Source: CAZOKO01 sp964580455
GTDB taxonomy: Bacteria > Desulfobacterota > WTBG01
Reading direction: 5' to 3'
DNA: 17,980 nt
Assembly (NCBI GenBank): GCA_964580455.1
Contig: CAZOKO010000052.1
Location: forward strand, 1-17,980
Shown: positions 1 through 6,237 of the stretch, piece after piece
How the letters are laid out: each line of letters opens with the position of its first letter
How positions within the stretch are numbered: position 1 is the stretch's first letter
Notes under the pieces: model-generated
Database searches by the model: none
Told to the model about the DNA's origin: nothing
What the model saw: the letters and a program-made list of their open reading frames with translations, nothing else
Translations under genes and position numbers: made by a program

Positions 1-127
1 ATGTGGTCAATCACATGACAGTTTTTCCACTGGAGAATTATGGATAAGCAAGTTATTTTTTAATTATTTTCCCTCCATTACTTTCAATCTATCAGAAAAC
101 AAACTACAAATCATGCAGCTTCCCCTT

Positions 128-577
128 TCAAAATCTCCTTTTACTATCCAGCAGCATGGTTACAGGACCATCATTTACCAGATGAACATCCATCATTGCC
201 TGAAATTCACCTGATGCTACTGAAATATTATTCTTGGCAACTGATGAAATAAAATATTTATAAAGTTCCTTTGCCTTCTCAGGTAATGCAGCATCTGTAA
301 AGGAAGGTCTGCGACCTTTGCGGCAATCTCCAAGCAGTGTGAACTGAGAAACTACCAGCATCTCTCCCTTAACATCAACAAGTGAAAGATTAAACTTCTG
401 CTCACTATCCTTAAAGATGCGCAGATGGATAATCTTAGAAACCAGATATTCAGCGTCTTTTTCCTCATCTGTTTGTTCCACCCCTAAAAGGACTAATAAA
501 CCCCGGCCAATTTCTCCTACCGTCTTTCCATCCACCACAACTTTTGCTTCTTTCACCCTTTGCACTACAGCTCTCAT
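128..577 (-). CDS. dtd: D-aminoacyl-tRNA deacylase
   Basis: Cytoplasmic proofreading enzyme that hydrolyses D-amino acids (and mischarged glycine) from tRNA. The 149-residue product has the normal family length and both signature motifs: SQFTLLGDCRKGRRPSF at about 77-93, whose SQFT segment is catalytic, and NDGPVT at 135-140, whose Gly-Pro pair is the chirality-selecting element of this family. The ATG start has a strong Shine-Dalgarno run (GGAGAGGGAG) just upstream on the minus strand. It is divergent from dapB and appears to be a single-gene unit here. Nothing is unusual in the sequence. Identification is secure. Confidence 0.97.
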   Translation of the reverse strand: MRAVVQRVKEAKVVVDGKTVGEIGRGLLVLLGVEQTDEEKDAEYLVSKIIHLRIFKDSEQKFNLSLVDVKGEMLVVSQFTLLGDCRKGRRPSFTDAALPEKAKELYKYFISSVAKNNISVASGEFQAMMDVHLVNDGPVTMLLDSKRRF

Positions 578-698
578 ACTCCCTCTCCATCCTTTATCTC
601 AAATTATTAACGCATAACTACTTTGCAAGAATCTAATGTTGTATCTAACGGACTTATCACTCCCTTTCCGCTCTTTTAATAACATGAGTAGATCATAA

Positions 699-727
699 TT
701 GATTTTATCTCAAAAAATTTATAAAAT
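699..727 (+). promoter_or_regulatory. possible sigma-70 type promoter
   Basis: TTGATT (699-704), a 17-base spacer, then TAAAAT (722-727). It lies 58 bases upstream of the short frame at 785-868 and could serve that frame and dapB. This is a motif match by eye in very AT-rich DNA, where such matches are frequent by chance. Confidence 0.35.
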
Positions 728-784
728 ATCGAAATAAGAAAAGCAATATTTATTTTATATGAATTCTTTCCCGGAGTCTTGATT

Positions 785-868
785 GTGAAAATTATTGATC
801 TTAGTTCCGAATATTATGATCTACACTTCAAATACCTTGAAGATTGGTCAGACGAAGTTATTTATTGA
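785..868 (+). pseudogene. 27-codon frame, possible N-terminal remnant of a GNAT-type acetyltransferase
   Basis: A GTG-initiated frame with a good ribosome binding site (GGAG, 8 bases upstream) that ends at TGA after 27 codons. The peptide includes the stretch YYDLHFKYLEDWSDE. From memory this resembles the N-terminus of a family of roughly 150-260 residue GNAT-like acetyltransferases, which begin with a 'DL...LYF.CLE.WSDEMKEAG' pattern. The next part of that pattern (MKEAG...K..WY) is missing, and the frame after the stop shows no further similarity. The likely reading is that a full gene was lost by deletion, leaving its start and Shine-Dalgarno. Alternatives are a short leader peptide ahead of dapB or a chance frame. 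Resemblance is from memory, not from a search. Confidence 0.35.
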
Positions 869-952
869 AAAAATAGCTTTATTTTAAACCTGATCTATAG
901 TATTAGTCATAATCCTAAACGATTTTATTTTAATGACAGAGTGAGGATTGGC

Positions 953-1759
953 ATGGTCAAGTGTATAGTCATCGGAGCAGCTGGCAGGATGGGAATCCGA
1001 ATCATCAATGCCATTCACCAAACTGAAGGTGTCCAACTTGCAGGTGCCGTTGAGCTAAAAGAACACCCGCTAGTAGGAGCAGATGCAGGAGAATCCTCAG
1101 GTATTGGCAAAATAAACATCCCTATTGTCGACAGCTTTGAGGGGGTGAGTAACAATTTTGATGTTCTGATTGATTTCACCATACCTGAATCTTCCCTTCA
1201 CAGCCTCGAATATGCTGCTTTAAAGAAAAAAGCCGTTGTGATAGGAACTACCGGCTTCTCACCACAGCAAACAGAGAGCATCAAAAAACTGGCACAGGAT
1301 ATTCCCTGCGTCTTTTCTCCCAACATGAGTGTAGGAATAAATCTTATGTTCAAAATCATCAGCCAGTTAGCCCAAATCCTCCAAGATGATTATGATATTG
1401 AGATTATCGAATCACACCACCGACTCAAAAAAGATGCACCCAGTGGAACTGCTGTGAAAATGGCGCAAATCCTGGCAAATACACTTAAGAGAAATCTAGA
1501 CCAGGTTGCCGTTCACCAAAGAAAAGGATTCATAGGAAAAAGACGCCGTGAAGAAATCGGTATTCAGGTTATCAGGGCAGGAGATATCGTTGGTGAACAT
1601 ACGGTGTTATTTGCAGGACCGGGAGAACGTTTAGAGGTAACTCATCGAGCCCACAGTCGAGACACCTTTGCCCGGGGAGCAGTGAAAGCAGCCCTGTGGA
1701 TAGTAAAGCAGCAGCCTGGTCTTTACGATATGGAAGACGTCCTGGGAATTAAACAGTAA
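953..1759 (+). CDS. dapB: 4-hydroxy-tetrahydrodipicolinate reductase
   Basis: NAD(P)H-dependent reduction of 4-hydroxy-tetrahydrodipicolinate to tetrahydrodipicolinate in lysine and meso-diaminopimelate synthesis. Visible motifs are the Rossmann nucleotide loop GAAGRMG at 8-14, GTTGF at 98-102, SPNMSVGIN at 122-130, the catalytic and substrate-binding stretch ESHHRLKKDAPSGTA at 153-167 (His155/His156, Lys159), and the C-terminal HRAHSRDTFARGA segment. I place the start at the ATG at 953 because GAGG lies 6 bases upstream; an in-frame GTG at 941 lacks a ribosome binding site. The result is 268 residues, close to the usual 270. The next gene, dapL, consumes its product. dapA is not in the window. 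Confidence 0.97.
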   Translation: MVKCIVIGAAGRMGIRIINAIHQTEGVQLAGAVELKEHPLVGADAGESSGIGKINIPIVDSFEGVSNNFDVLIDFTIPESSLHSLEYAALKKKAVVIGTTGFSPQQTESIKKLAQDIPCVFSPNMSVGINLMFKIISQLAQILQDDYDIEIIESHHRLKKDAPSGTAVKMAQILANTLKRNLDQVAVHQRKGFIGKRRREEIGIQVIRAGDIVGEHTVLFAGPGERLEVTHRAHSRDTFARGAVKAALWIVKQQPGLYDMEDVLGIKQ

Positions 1760-1761
1760 TC

Positions 1762-1840
1762 ACCACAATGATCGCAGAGTGCGCGGAGAAGGATTGGATG
1801 TTTAATTACTAAACTCTGCGATCTCAGCGTTCTTTGCGGT
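1762..1840. repeat. imperfect inverted repeat in the dapB-dapL gap
   Basis: Two 27-base arms (1762-1788 and 1814-1840) pair with about 20 of 27 matches around a 25-base AT-rich centre. The arms have the form ACC(A/G)CAA(T/A)GA(T/A)CGC(A/T)GAG..., related to the ACCACAGAGAACGCAGAG sequence at 17781-17798. It fills most of the dapB-dapL spacer and leaves the dapL ribosome binding site outside. There is no U-run, so it is not an obvious terminator. Confidence 0.65.
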
Positions 1841-1875
1841 AAAAACATAATAAGAATGAAGGAAAAGGTTTGGCT

Positions 1876-3045
1876 ATGTTTACAATAGAAAAAGCAGATC
1901 GTATAAAAGAACTACCTCCCTATCTCTTTGCTAAAATCGACCAGATGAAAGAAGAAGTAAAACAAAAGGGGGCAGATATTATAGATCTGGGGGTTGGTGA
2001 TCCGGATTTGCCCACTCCCCCACATATTATCACCGCACTGCAGGATGCTGCAAACGATCCAAAAAATCACCGTTACCCCTCTTACACCGGAATGATAGAA
2101 TTTAGAGGTGCTGTAGCCAAGTGGTATCAAAAGAGATTTAATATATCTCTAGATCCCCATAGCGAAGTGATCTCTCTCATCGGTTCTAAGGAAGGCATTG
2201 CACATATTCCTCTGGCATTTGTTAACCCTGATGATATTGTCCTCATTCCTGATCCTGGCTATCCGGTCTATAAAACTGCCACCTTATTTGCTGGAGGAAT
2301 TTCTTACTTCATGCCACTTCTTAAGGAAAACCATTTCCTGCCAGACTTTTCCAAAATTCCCGAAGAGACTCTAAAAAAGGCAAAGTTGATGTTCCTCAAT
2401 TATCCCAACAATCCCACTGCCGCCGTGGCTGATCACTCCTTCTTTGAAAAGGCTGTCAAATTTGCTCATCAACATCAATTTGTCATCTGCCATGATGCGG
2501 CTTACACAGAAATTTCCTTCGATGGATACCAGCCCCCAAGCATACTTGAAATCCCAGGTGCCAAGGATGTAGCTATCGAGTTTCATTCGCTCTCTAAAAC
2601 ATATAATATGACAGGTTGGCGGATAGCTTTTGCTGTTGGCAACCCTGAGATTATAGCCGCACTGGGACAAGTAAAAACTAATATTGATTCCGGCGTAGCT
2701 CAAGCTATTCAAATAGCAGGCATTACTGCATTGCTCGGAGACCAGACTCCCCTTATTGAAATAAGAAACATCTATCAAGAAAGGAGAAACCTTCTGGTTA
2801 CAGGACTTAAAGAGGCTGGTTTTGAGGTTGACGCTCCCAAAGCCACCTTCTACCTGTGGGTAAATATCCCTTCCGGCTTCAGTTCAACAGAACTCACATC
2901 TCATCTCTTAACTGAAGCCGCAGTGGTTACGACTCCAGGTGTTGGTTTTGGCACATCAGGAGAAGGCTATATTCGTATAACTTTAACCGTAGATAAAGAA
3001 AGAATTGCTGAAGTTGTGAGAAGAATTAAAAATCTTAATTTTTAA
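1876..3045 (+). CDS. dapL: LL-diaminopimelate aminotransferase
   Basis: PLP-dependent class I/II aminotransferase that converts tetrahydrodipicolinate directly to LL-diaminopimelate using glutamate, bypassing the succinylase and acetylase branches. The fold-type I landmarks are present: GVGDPDLPTP near 39-48, NYPNNPTAAV near 175-184, the PLP-ring Asp207 in HDAAY, and Schiff-base Lys241 in SLSKTYNMTGWR. The N-terminus ADRIKELPPYLFAKID is characteristic of DapL rather than of aspartate aminotransferases. I use the ATG at 1876 (AAAAGG 7 bases upstream); a TTG at 1870, with GAAGGA 6 bases upstream, is equally possible and adds two residues. It follows dapB, which supports the pathway assignment. 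Confidence 0.93.
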   Translation: MFTIEKADRIKELPPYLFAKIDQMKEEVKQKGADIIDLGVGDPDLPTPPHIITALQDAANDPKNHRYPSYTGMIEFRGAVAKWYQKRFNISLDPHSEVISLIGSKEGIAHIPLAFVNPDDIVLIPDPGYPVYKTATLFAGGISYFMPLLKENHFLPDFSKIPEETLKKAKLMFLNYPNNPTAAVADHSFFEKAVKFAHQHQFVICHDAAYTEISFDGYQPPSILEIPGAKDVAIEFHSLSKTYNMTGWRIAFAVGNPEIIAALGQVKTNIDSGVAQAIQIAGITALLGDQTPLIEIRNIYQERRNLLVTGLKEAGFEVDAPKATFYLWVNIPSGFSSTELTSHLLTEAAVVTTPGVGFGTSGEGYIRITLTVDKERIAEVVRRIKNLNF

Positions 3046-3062
3046 ATAGGGCGCATATTTTC

Positions 3063-3174
3063 GCAGATACTTGCAGATGACCATAAACAGGTTGGTTATA
3101 AATTTTGCAGAAGATATTAATATCTTTTCAGTTAGTTCTTAACATTTAAATCCTGACAATCTGCGTTTATCTGC
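3063..3174. repeat. inverted repeat between dapL and folK
   Basis: Arms GCAGATACTTGCAGAT (3063-3078) and ATCTGCGTTTATCTGC (3159-3174) are inverted with 13 of 16 matches, about 80 bases apart. Each arm is itself a tandem of GCAGAT half-units. The rest of the 159-base dapL-folK gap is AT-rich without recognisable features. It looks like a degenerate short palindromic intergenic repeat of a different sequence type from that in the dapB-dapL gap. Confidence 0.55.
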
Positions 3175-3204
3175 TTCCCAAAAAGGAATTTCTAATTATC
3201 AGAA

Positions 3205-3708
3205 ATGATGGATAATATTGCCTTCATAGGAATTGGCTCTAATCAAGGAGATAAATACGGCAATTGTGTTCTGGCTATTGAGGATATTTGTGCATGTGAA
3301 AAGAATCTACTGCATGAACAATCCTCATTCTATCTGACAGAACCATGGGGATACAGAGAGCAGGATGATTTTATCAATGTAGTAATTAAAGTAGCGACAT
3401 CGTTTTCTCCTCTTGATCTTCTCTCCTTTTTGCAGGGGGTAGAAAGAAAACTGGGAAAGAAAAAAGACTTTAACTGGGGGCCGAGAACTATTGACCTTGA
3501 TATCTTATCCTATAACAATCAAATGTTAGAATTACCACAGCTTACCATTCCTCATCCCCTTTTACACCAAAGAGGTTTTGTCCTTATCCCTTTAAAAGAA
3601 ATTGCCCCTCATCTGATACATCCTGTATTTAATCAAACCATCTCTCAACTTTTTGATCGGTTGAATGACAATAAACGTGCAATCAAACTTGGGGAGGAAA
3701 GTCTTTGA
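3205..3708 (+). CDS. folK: 2-amino-4-hydroxy-6-hydroxymethyldihydropteridine pyrophosphokinase
   Basis: HPPK transfers pyrophosphate from ATP to 6-hydroxymethyl-dihydropterin in folate synthesis. The family signatures are clear: IGIGSNQGD near 8-16, the Mg-binding GPRTIDLDIL at 92-101 (Asp97 and Asp99 are the metal ligands), and the C-terminal PHPLLHQRGFVLIPL. Its 167 residues are typical. The ATG is doubled (3205 and 3208) and has only a weak, distant ribosome binding site. Its stop codon overlaps the start of the next small gene (TTGA), so the two are translationally coupled. Confidence 0.96.
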   Translation: MMDNIAFIGIGSNQGDKYGNCVLAIEDICACEKNLLHEQSSFYLTEPWGYREQDDFINVVIKVATSFSPLDLLSFLQGVERKLGKKKDFNWGPRTIDLDILSYNNQMLELPQLTIPHPLLHQRGFVLIPLKEIAPHLIHPVFNQTISQLFDRLNDNKRAIKLGEESL

Positions 3709-3965
3709 TACGTTTTATTATTTTTGCCATTCTCTCTTATATTCTCTACCGTTTAGTTAAAAGCCTTGTACTCCCCTCCCCTGCAAAGCCTGACAAACAC
3801 TTTTCGCAATCTGGTAAAACTATTACCGATGAGATGATTATGGATCCATACTGCCACGTATATATTCCCAAGCGTGAAGCTATAACAGCAAAGATAGCAG
3901 GAGAAACTCTCTATTTCTGCAGTGAAGAATGCAAGAAGAAACATCTTAAGGAAAAACATAAATAA
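3705..3965 (+). CDS. membrane-anchored YHS/TRASH-like metal-binding protein (PP0621-like)
   Basis: An 86-residue protein with one N-terminal transmembrane segment (about 2-23), a short linker, and a small cysteine domain: MDPYC (Cys50) and FCSEEC (Cys72, Cys76), the arrangement of YHS/TRASH-type metal-binding domains. The family resembles the PP0621-type proteins in which MxDPVCGxYV replaces this MDPYCHVYI. It starts at TTG (3705), overlapping the folK stop, with a strong GGGGAGG 7 bases upstream. Metal binding is inferred from the cysteines and the actual role is unknown. His51 in place of the usual glycine after the first cysteine is unusual. Confidence 0.8.
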   Translation: MIRFIIFAILSYILYRLVKSLVLPSPAKPDKHFSQSGKTITDEMIMDPYCHVYIPKREAITAKIAGETLYFCSEECKKKHLKEKHK

Positions 3966-4005
3966 GGTTTAAACAGCTAACTATACTGCTTAAGGAGGAT
4001 ATGCT

Positions 4006-4653
4006 ATGAAGCTCTTTATTGACACCGCCAATATTGACGAGATCAAAGAAGCAGCCAAACTTGGCCTTATTGACGGAATAACCACCAATCCAACCCTCAT
4101 TGCCAGAGAGGGAAAAGAATTTATGCAAATCGTGGAAGAGATCTGCCAGATTGTGGATGGTCCTATCAGCTTAGAGGCGGTGAGCACCCAATCAAAGGAT
4201 ATGGTTAAGGAAGCACAAGATCTGGCAAAGATTCATCCCAATGTGGTTGTCAAGATACCCATGACCAGGGAAGGGTTGATTGCTACAAAACAACTGTCAA
4301 CGGAAGGCATTCACGTAAATATGACCCTGGTTTTCTCTCCCACCCAGGCTCTTCTTGCTGCCAAGGCAGGGGCTGCCTATGTAAGCCCTTTTGTTGGAAG
4401 ATTAGATGACATCTCTCACTTGGGAATGGATCTGGTTGAACAGATTCTAACTATCTATGAAAACTATGATTTTGAAACAGAAATCATTGTGGCGAGTGTT
4501 AGAAATCCCCTTCACGTTTTGGAAGCAGCTCTTATAGGTGCAGATATCGCAACTGTTCCCTTTAAGGTTATTGAACAGCTTATCAAGCATCCTCTGTCAG
4601 ATATAGGAGTAGAGAGATTTCTTAAAGATTGGGAGAAAGTGAAAAACAAATAG
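4006..4653 (+). CDS. tal: transaldolase (small TalC/Fsa-type)
   Basis: A 215-residue single-domain TIM-barrel aldolase of the TalC/fructose-6-phosphate-aldolase family. Schiff-base Lys83 lies in VVKIPMT; Asp6 (FIDTAN) and TTNPT at 26-30 are conserved. Two positions that distinguish activities read as transaldolase: Glu57 (SLEAVS) where E. coli FsaA has a glutamine, and Phe129 (SPFVGR) where FsaA has a tyrosine. It therefore probably transfers dihydroxyacetone units in the non-oxidative pentose phosphate pathway. An ideal Shine-Dalgarno (AAGGAGG) precedes the ATG. It ends 20 bases from the stop of convergent cpoB. Confidence 0.92.
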   Translation: MKLFIDTANIDEIKEAAKLGLIDGITTNPTLIAREGKEFMQIVEEICQIVDGPISLEAVSTQSKDMVKEAQDLAKIHPNVVVKIPMTREGLIATKQLSTEGIHVNMTLVFSPTQALLAAKAGAAYVSPFVGRLDDISHLGMDLVEQILTIYENYDFETEIIVASVRNPLHVLEAALIGADIATVPFKVIEQLIKHPLSDIGVERFLKDWEKVKNK

Positions 4654-4673
4654 AGTATAATAAAGGGGAAATT

Positions 4674-5528
4674 CTATTTCAAGCTCGCAAGCTTAACTTT
4701 GGCTATCTCGGCTTGAGCAGATGTAGGATACTTATCTATGATTTTTTGCAAAAGCAATTTAGCACTATTTTTATCATTTAAGGCTATAAATGAAAATGCT
4801 TGTTTAAGCAAAGCATCCGGGATTTTATTACCCTGGGGAAATTTTTTTATTACTTCTTCAAATTCCAGGATTGCCTCTTCATACCTCTTTTCACGATAAT
4901 AGCATTCTCCGATCCAAAATTGCGCATTATCGGAATATTCTGTTTGAGGAAATAGTTTCAAGAATTCCTTAAATTCTTCTCTTGCACTCTGGAACTCTCT
5001 CTGGCTCAACTTAGTATAGGCACTATTATACAGTTCTTCAGGATCTGGCACCCCTGTTATTTTTGCCAGGTTACCAGTGGGAGCAACTGTAGTAGTCAGT
5101 CCACCAACCACTTTCCCTGGTGTAGAAACAGACTTATCTTTCTGAATGCCAGCCTTCATTCCCAAAATCATCTTCATAGTTCTGATTTCTTCCCGGATTT
5201 GCTTCATATCTTCTTCCTGCTTTATGACACGTGAGATCAACTCTTCACGAAGGAAGATAACATCATCCGAGGCCCGCTGTGCATAGTGCTTGCTTTCCTC
5301 CATACCCCCTCTAATACGCTGGAGTTCAATCTGTAAAGTATCCAGCCGTGTATCAAAATCAGCCTGCCTCTGACGAACTGCTTGAACCTCCTTTTTCTGC
5401 AGGGAGACTTTCTTATCAAGTAATCTGATATTCTGTATCGCAGGAGTAGCACACCCCCCTAAAAAAATAAAAAGGATGTATAGTGAAAAAAAATAATTAA
5501 GTATTCTCAATGGATACCATCTCCTCAT
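4674..5528 (-). CDS. cpoB: Tol-Pal system TPR protein CpoB (YbgF), predicted lipoprotein
   Basis: Periplasmic partner of the Tol-Pal machine that in E. coli coordinates peptidoglycan synthesis with outer-membrane constriction. Order of parts: hydrophobic signal segment (about 9-23) with lipobox FLGGC (Cys26), coiled-coil region (about 38-125), linker, then three TPR-like repeats from about 167 to 284, each with the 'A..F..FL..FP.S..' pattern. A lipid-anchored form is common outside the gammaproteobacteria. It is the last gene of the tol cluster. The ATG at 5528 has no clear ribosome binding site; an in-frame TTG at 5510 has GAGGAG about 10 bases upstream and keeps the signal peptide, so the true start may be there. 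A long hairpin sits immediately upstream. Confidence 0.9.
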   Translation of the reverse strand: MRRWYPLRILNYFFSLYILFIFLGGCATPAIQNIRLLDKKVSLQKKEVQAVRQRQADFDTRLDTLQIELQRIRGGMEESKHYAQRASDDVIFLREELISRVIKQEEDMKQIREEIRTMKMILGMKAGIQKDKSVSTPGKVVGGLTTTVAPTGNLAKITGVPDPEELYNSAYTKLSQREFQSAREEFKEFLKLFPQTEYSDNAQFWIGECYYREKRYEEAILEFEEVIKKFPQGNKIPDALLKQAFSFIALNDKNSAKLLLQKIIDKYPTSAQAEIAKVKLASLK

Positions 5529-5536
5529 AATTGACC

Positions 5537-5576
5537 ATCTCTTCCGGAAAGCCTTACAAGGCTTCCCGGAAGAGAT
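5537..5576 (-). promoter_or_regulatory. 19-bp RNA hairpin between pal and cpoB
   Basis: Arms 5558-5576 and 5537-5555 are inverted over 19 bases with one mismatch. On the transcribed minus strand that mismatch is a G-U pair, so the whole 19-bp stem can form with a tiny loop. It begins 9 bases after the pal stop and ends 8 bases before the cpoB ATG. No U-tract follows, so it is unlikely to be a simple intrinsic terminator. It more plausibly protects the pal 3' end, sets the processing point, or limits access to the cpoB start. Role is inference; the structure is seen directly. Confidence 0.75.
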
Positions 5577-5585
5577 TAAAACACG

Positions 5586-6131
5586 TTACTGAATCACAAA
5601 TTCGTCTCTTCTATTCTTAGCCCAGGCTTGCTCATCATGACCTGGATCTGAAGGTTTCTCCTCACCATAACTAATGGTTGAAAGCTGATTGGATTTAACT
5701 CCCAGGTTAATTAAATACCTCTTGGCACTGCTTGCCCTTCTTTCTCCCAGAGCGATATTATATTCTTCCGTTCCACGTTCATCACAGTGACCTTCGATGA
5801 TAACACTTTCCTGAGAATTATTCATTAGCCAGGCAGCATCCTCAACAAGTACCTTTTTCGCCTTTTCGCTCAGAGAAAAATCATCAAAGTCAAAATAAAC
5901 ATTTGCAAGTTTAATACTCTCTTTCTTTCTCAATTCTGCAACCTTTTTCCTGGCTGCCTCTAACTCTTCCTCTGTTATCTCCTCACCACCCAATCTTTTC
6001 ATCTCTTCCCTTTCAACTATAAGCTCCTCTTCCTCATCCACCACACGATGGGCACATGAACTGATCCACAAAATAGAAAGGGAAAAAAACATAACACTTA
6101 ACAGGCAAACACTTTTTCGAACCATTAACAT
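5586..6131 (-). CDS. pal: peptidoglycan-associated lipoprotein Pal
   Basis: Outer-membrane lipoprotein that binds meso-diaminopimelate of peptidoglycan and is pulled by TolB/TolA during division. A signal peptide ends at ISSC (Cys26), followed by an acidic, charged helical linker (about 30-72) and a complete OmpA-like domain (about 77-181) with VYFDFDDFSLSEKA, GHCDERGTEEYN and LGERRASSAKRYL. A strong AAAGGAGGTGA lies just upstream of ATG 6131; a second in-frame ATG at 6125 is also possible, and reading further upstream would only translate the Shine-Dalgarno itself. Its position between tolB and cpoB is canonical. Confidence 0.97.
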   Translation of the reverse strand: MLMVRKSVCLLSVMFFSLSILWISSCAHRVVDEEEELIVEREEMKRLGGEEITEEELEAARKKVAELRKKESIKLANVYFDFDDFSLSEKAKKVLVEDAAWLMNNSQESVIIEGHCDERGTEEYNIALGERRASSAKRYLINLGVKSNQLSTISYGEEKPSDPGHDEQAWAKNRRDEFVIQ

Positions 6132-6237
6132 CTCACCTCCTTTCAAATAAAACACCAACAAGAATTTTTTGCAACTATCCTCTTATATCTGTGTTGTTAT
6201 ATGAAGTTGCGATCAAAGCTCTTAATCACAACATATT

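Larger units (their letters stand above)
578..952. other. intergenic region between dtd and dapB
   Basis: A strongly AT-rich divergent intergenic region of 375 bases. It must hold the promoter of dtd (minus) and that of dapB (plus). The best sigma-70-like match I see is TTGATT-17-TAAAAT at 699-727 on the plus strand, followed by a 27-codon reading frame with its own ribosome binding site (785-868). I looked for a lysine riboswitch or T-box upstream of dapB and could not make out a convincing structure. Confidence 0.6.

Noticed and set aside
1..26. ATGTG-GTCAAT-CACAT followed by five Ts, looking like a small terminator at the window start
   Set aside because: Only a 5-bp A/T-rich stem, with five other bases between stem and T-run; no gene visible upstream.
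578..952. Lysine riboswitch or T-box leader upstream of dapB
   Set aside because: The gap is long enough, but I found no convincing paired core or terminator stem; a covariance-model search would be needed to assert one.
2371..2778. Open frame of 135 codons on the minus strand inside dapL
   Set aside because: Antisense to a well-conserved enzyme gene, no ribosome binding site or recognisable protein; a by-product of dapL codon use.
1762..3174. CRISPR-like repeat array
   Set aside because: The repeats are inverted, imperfect, of two different sequences and irregularly spaced between genes; there are no regular spacers or cas genes.
4668..4694. Small hairpins GAAAT-TCT-ATTTC and AAGCT-CGCA-AGCTT at the tal-cpoB junction as a bidirectional terminator
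   Set aside because: Each stem is only 5 bp and A/T-rich, and no T-tract follows on either strand.
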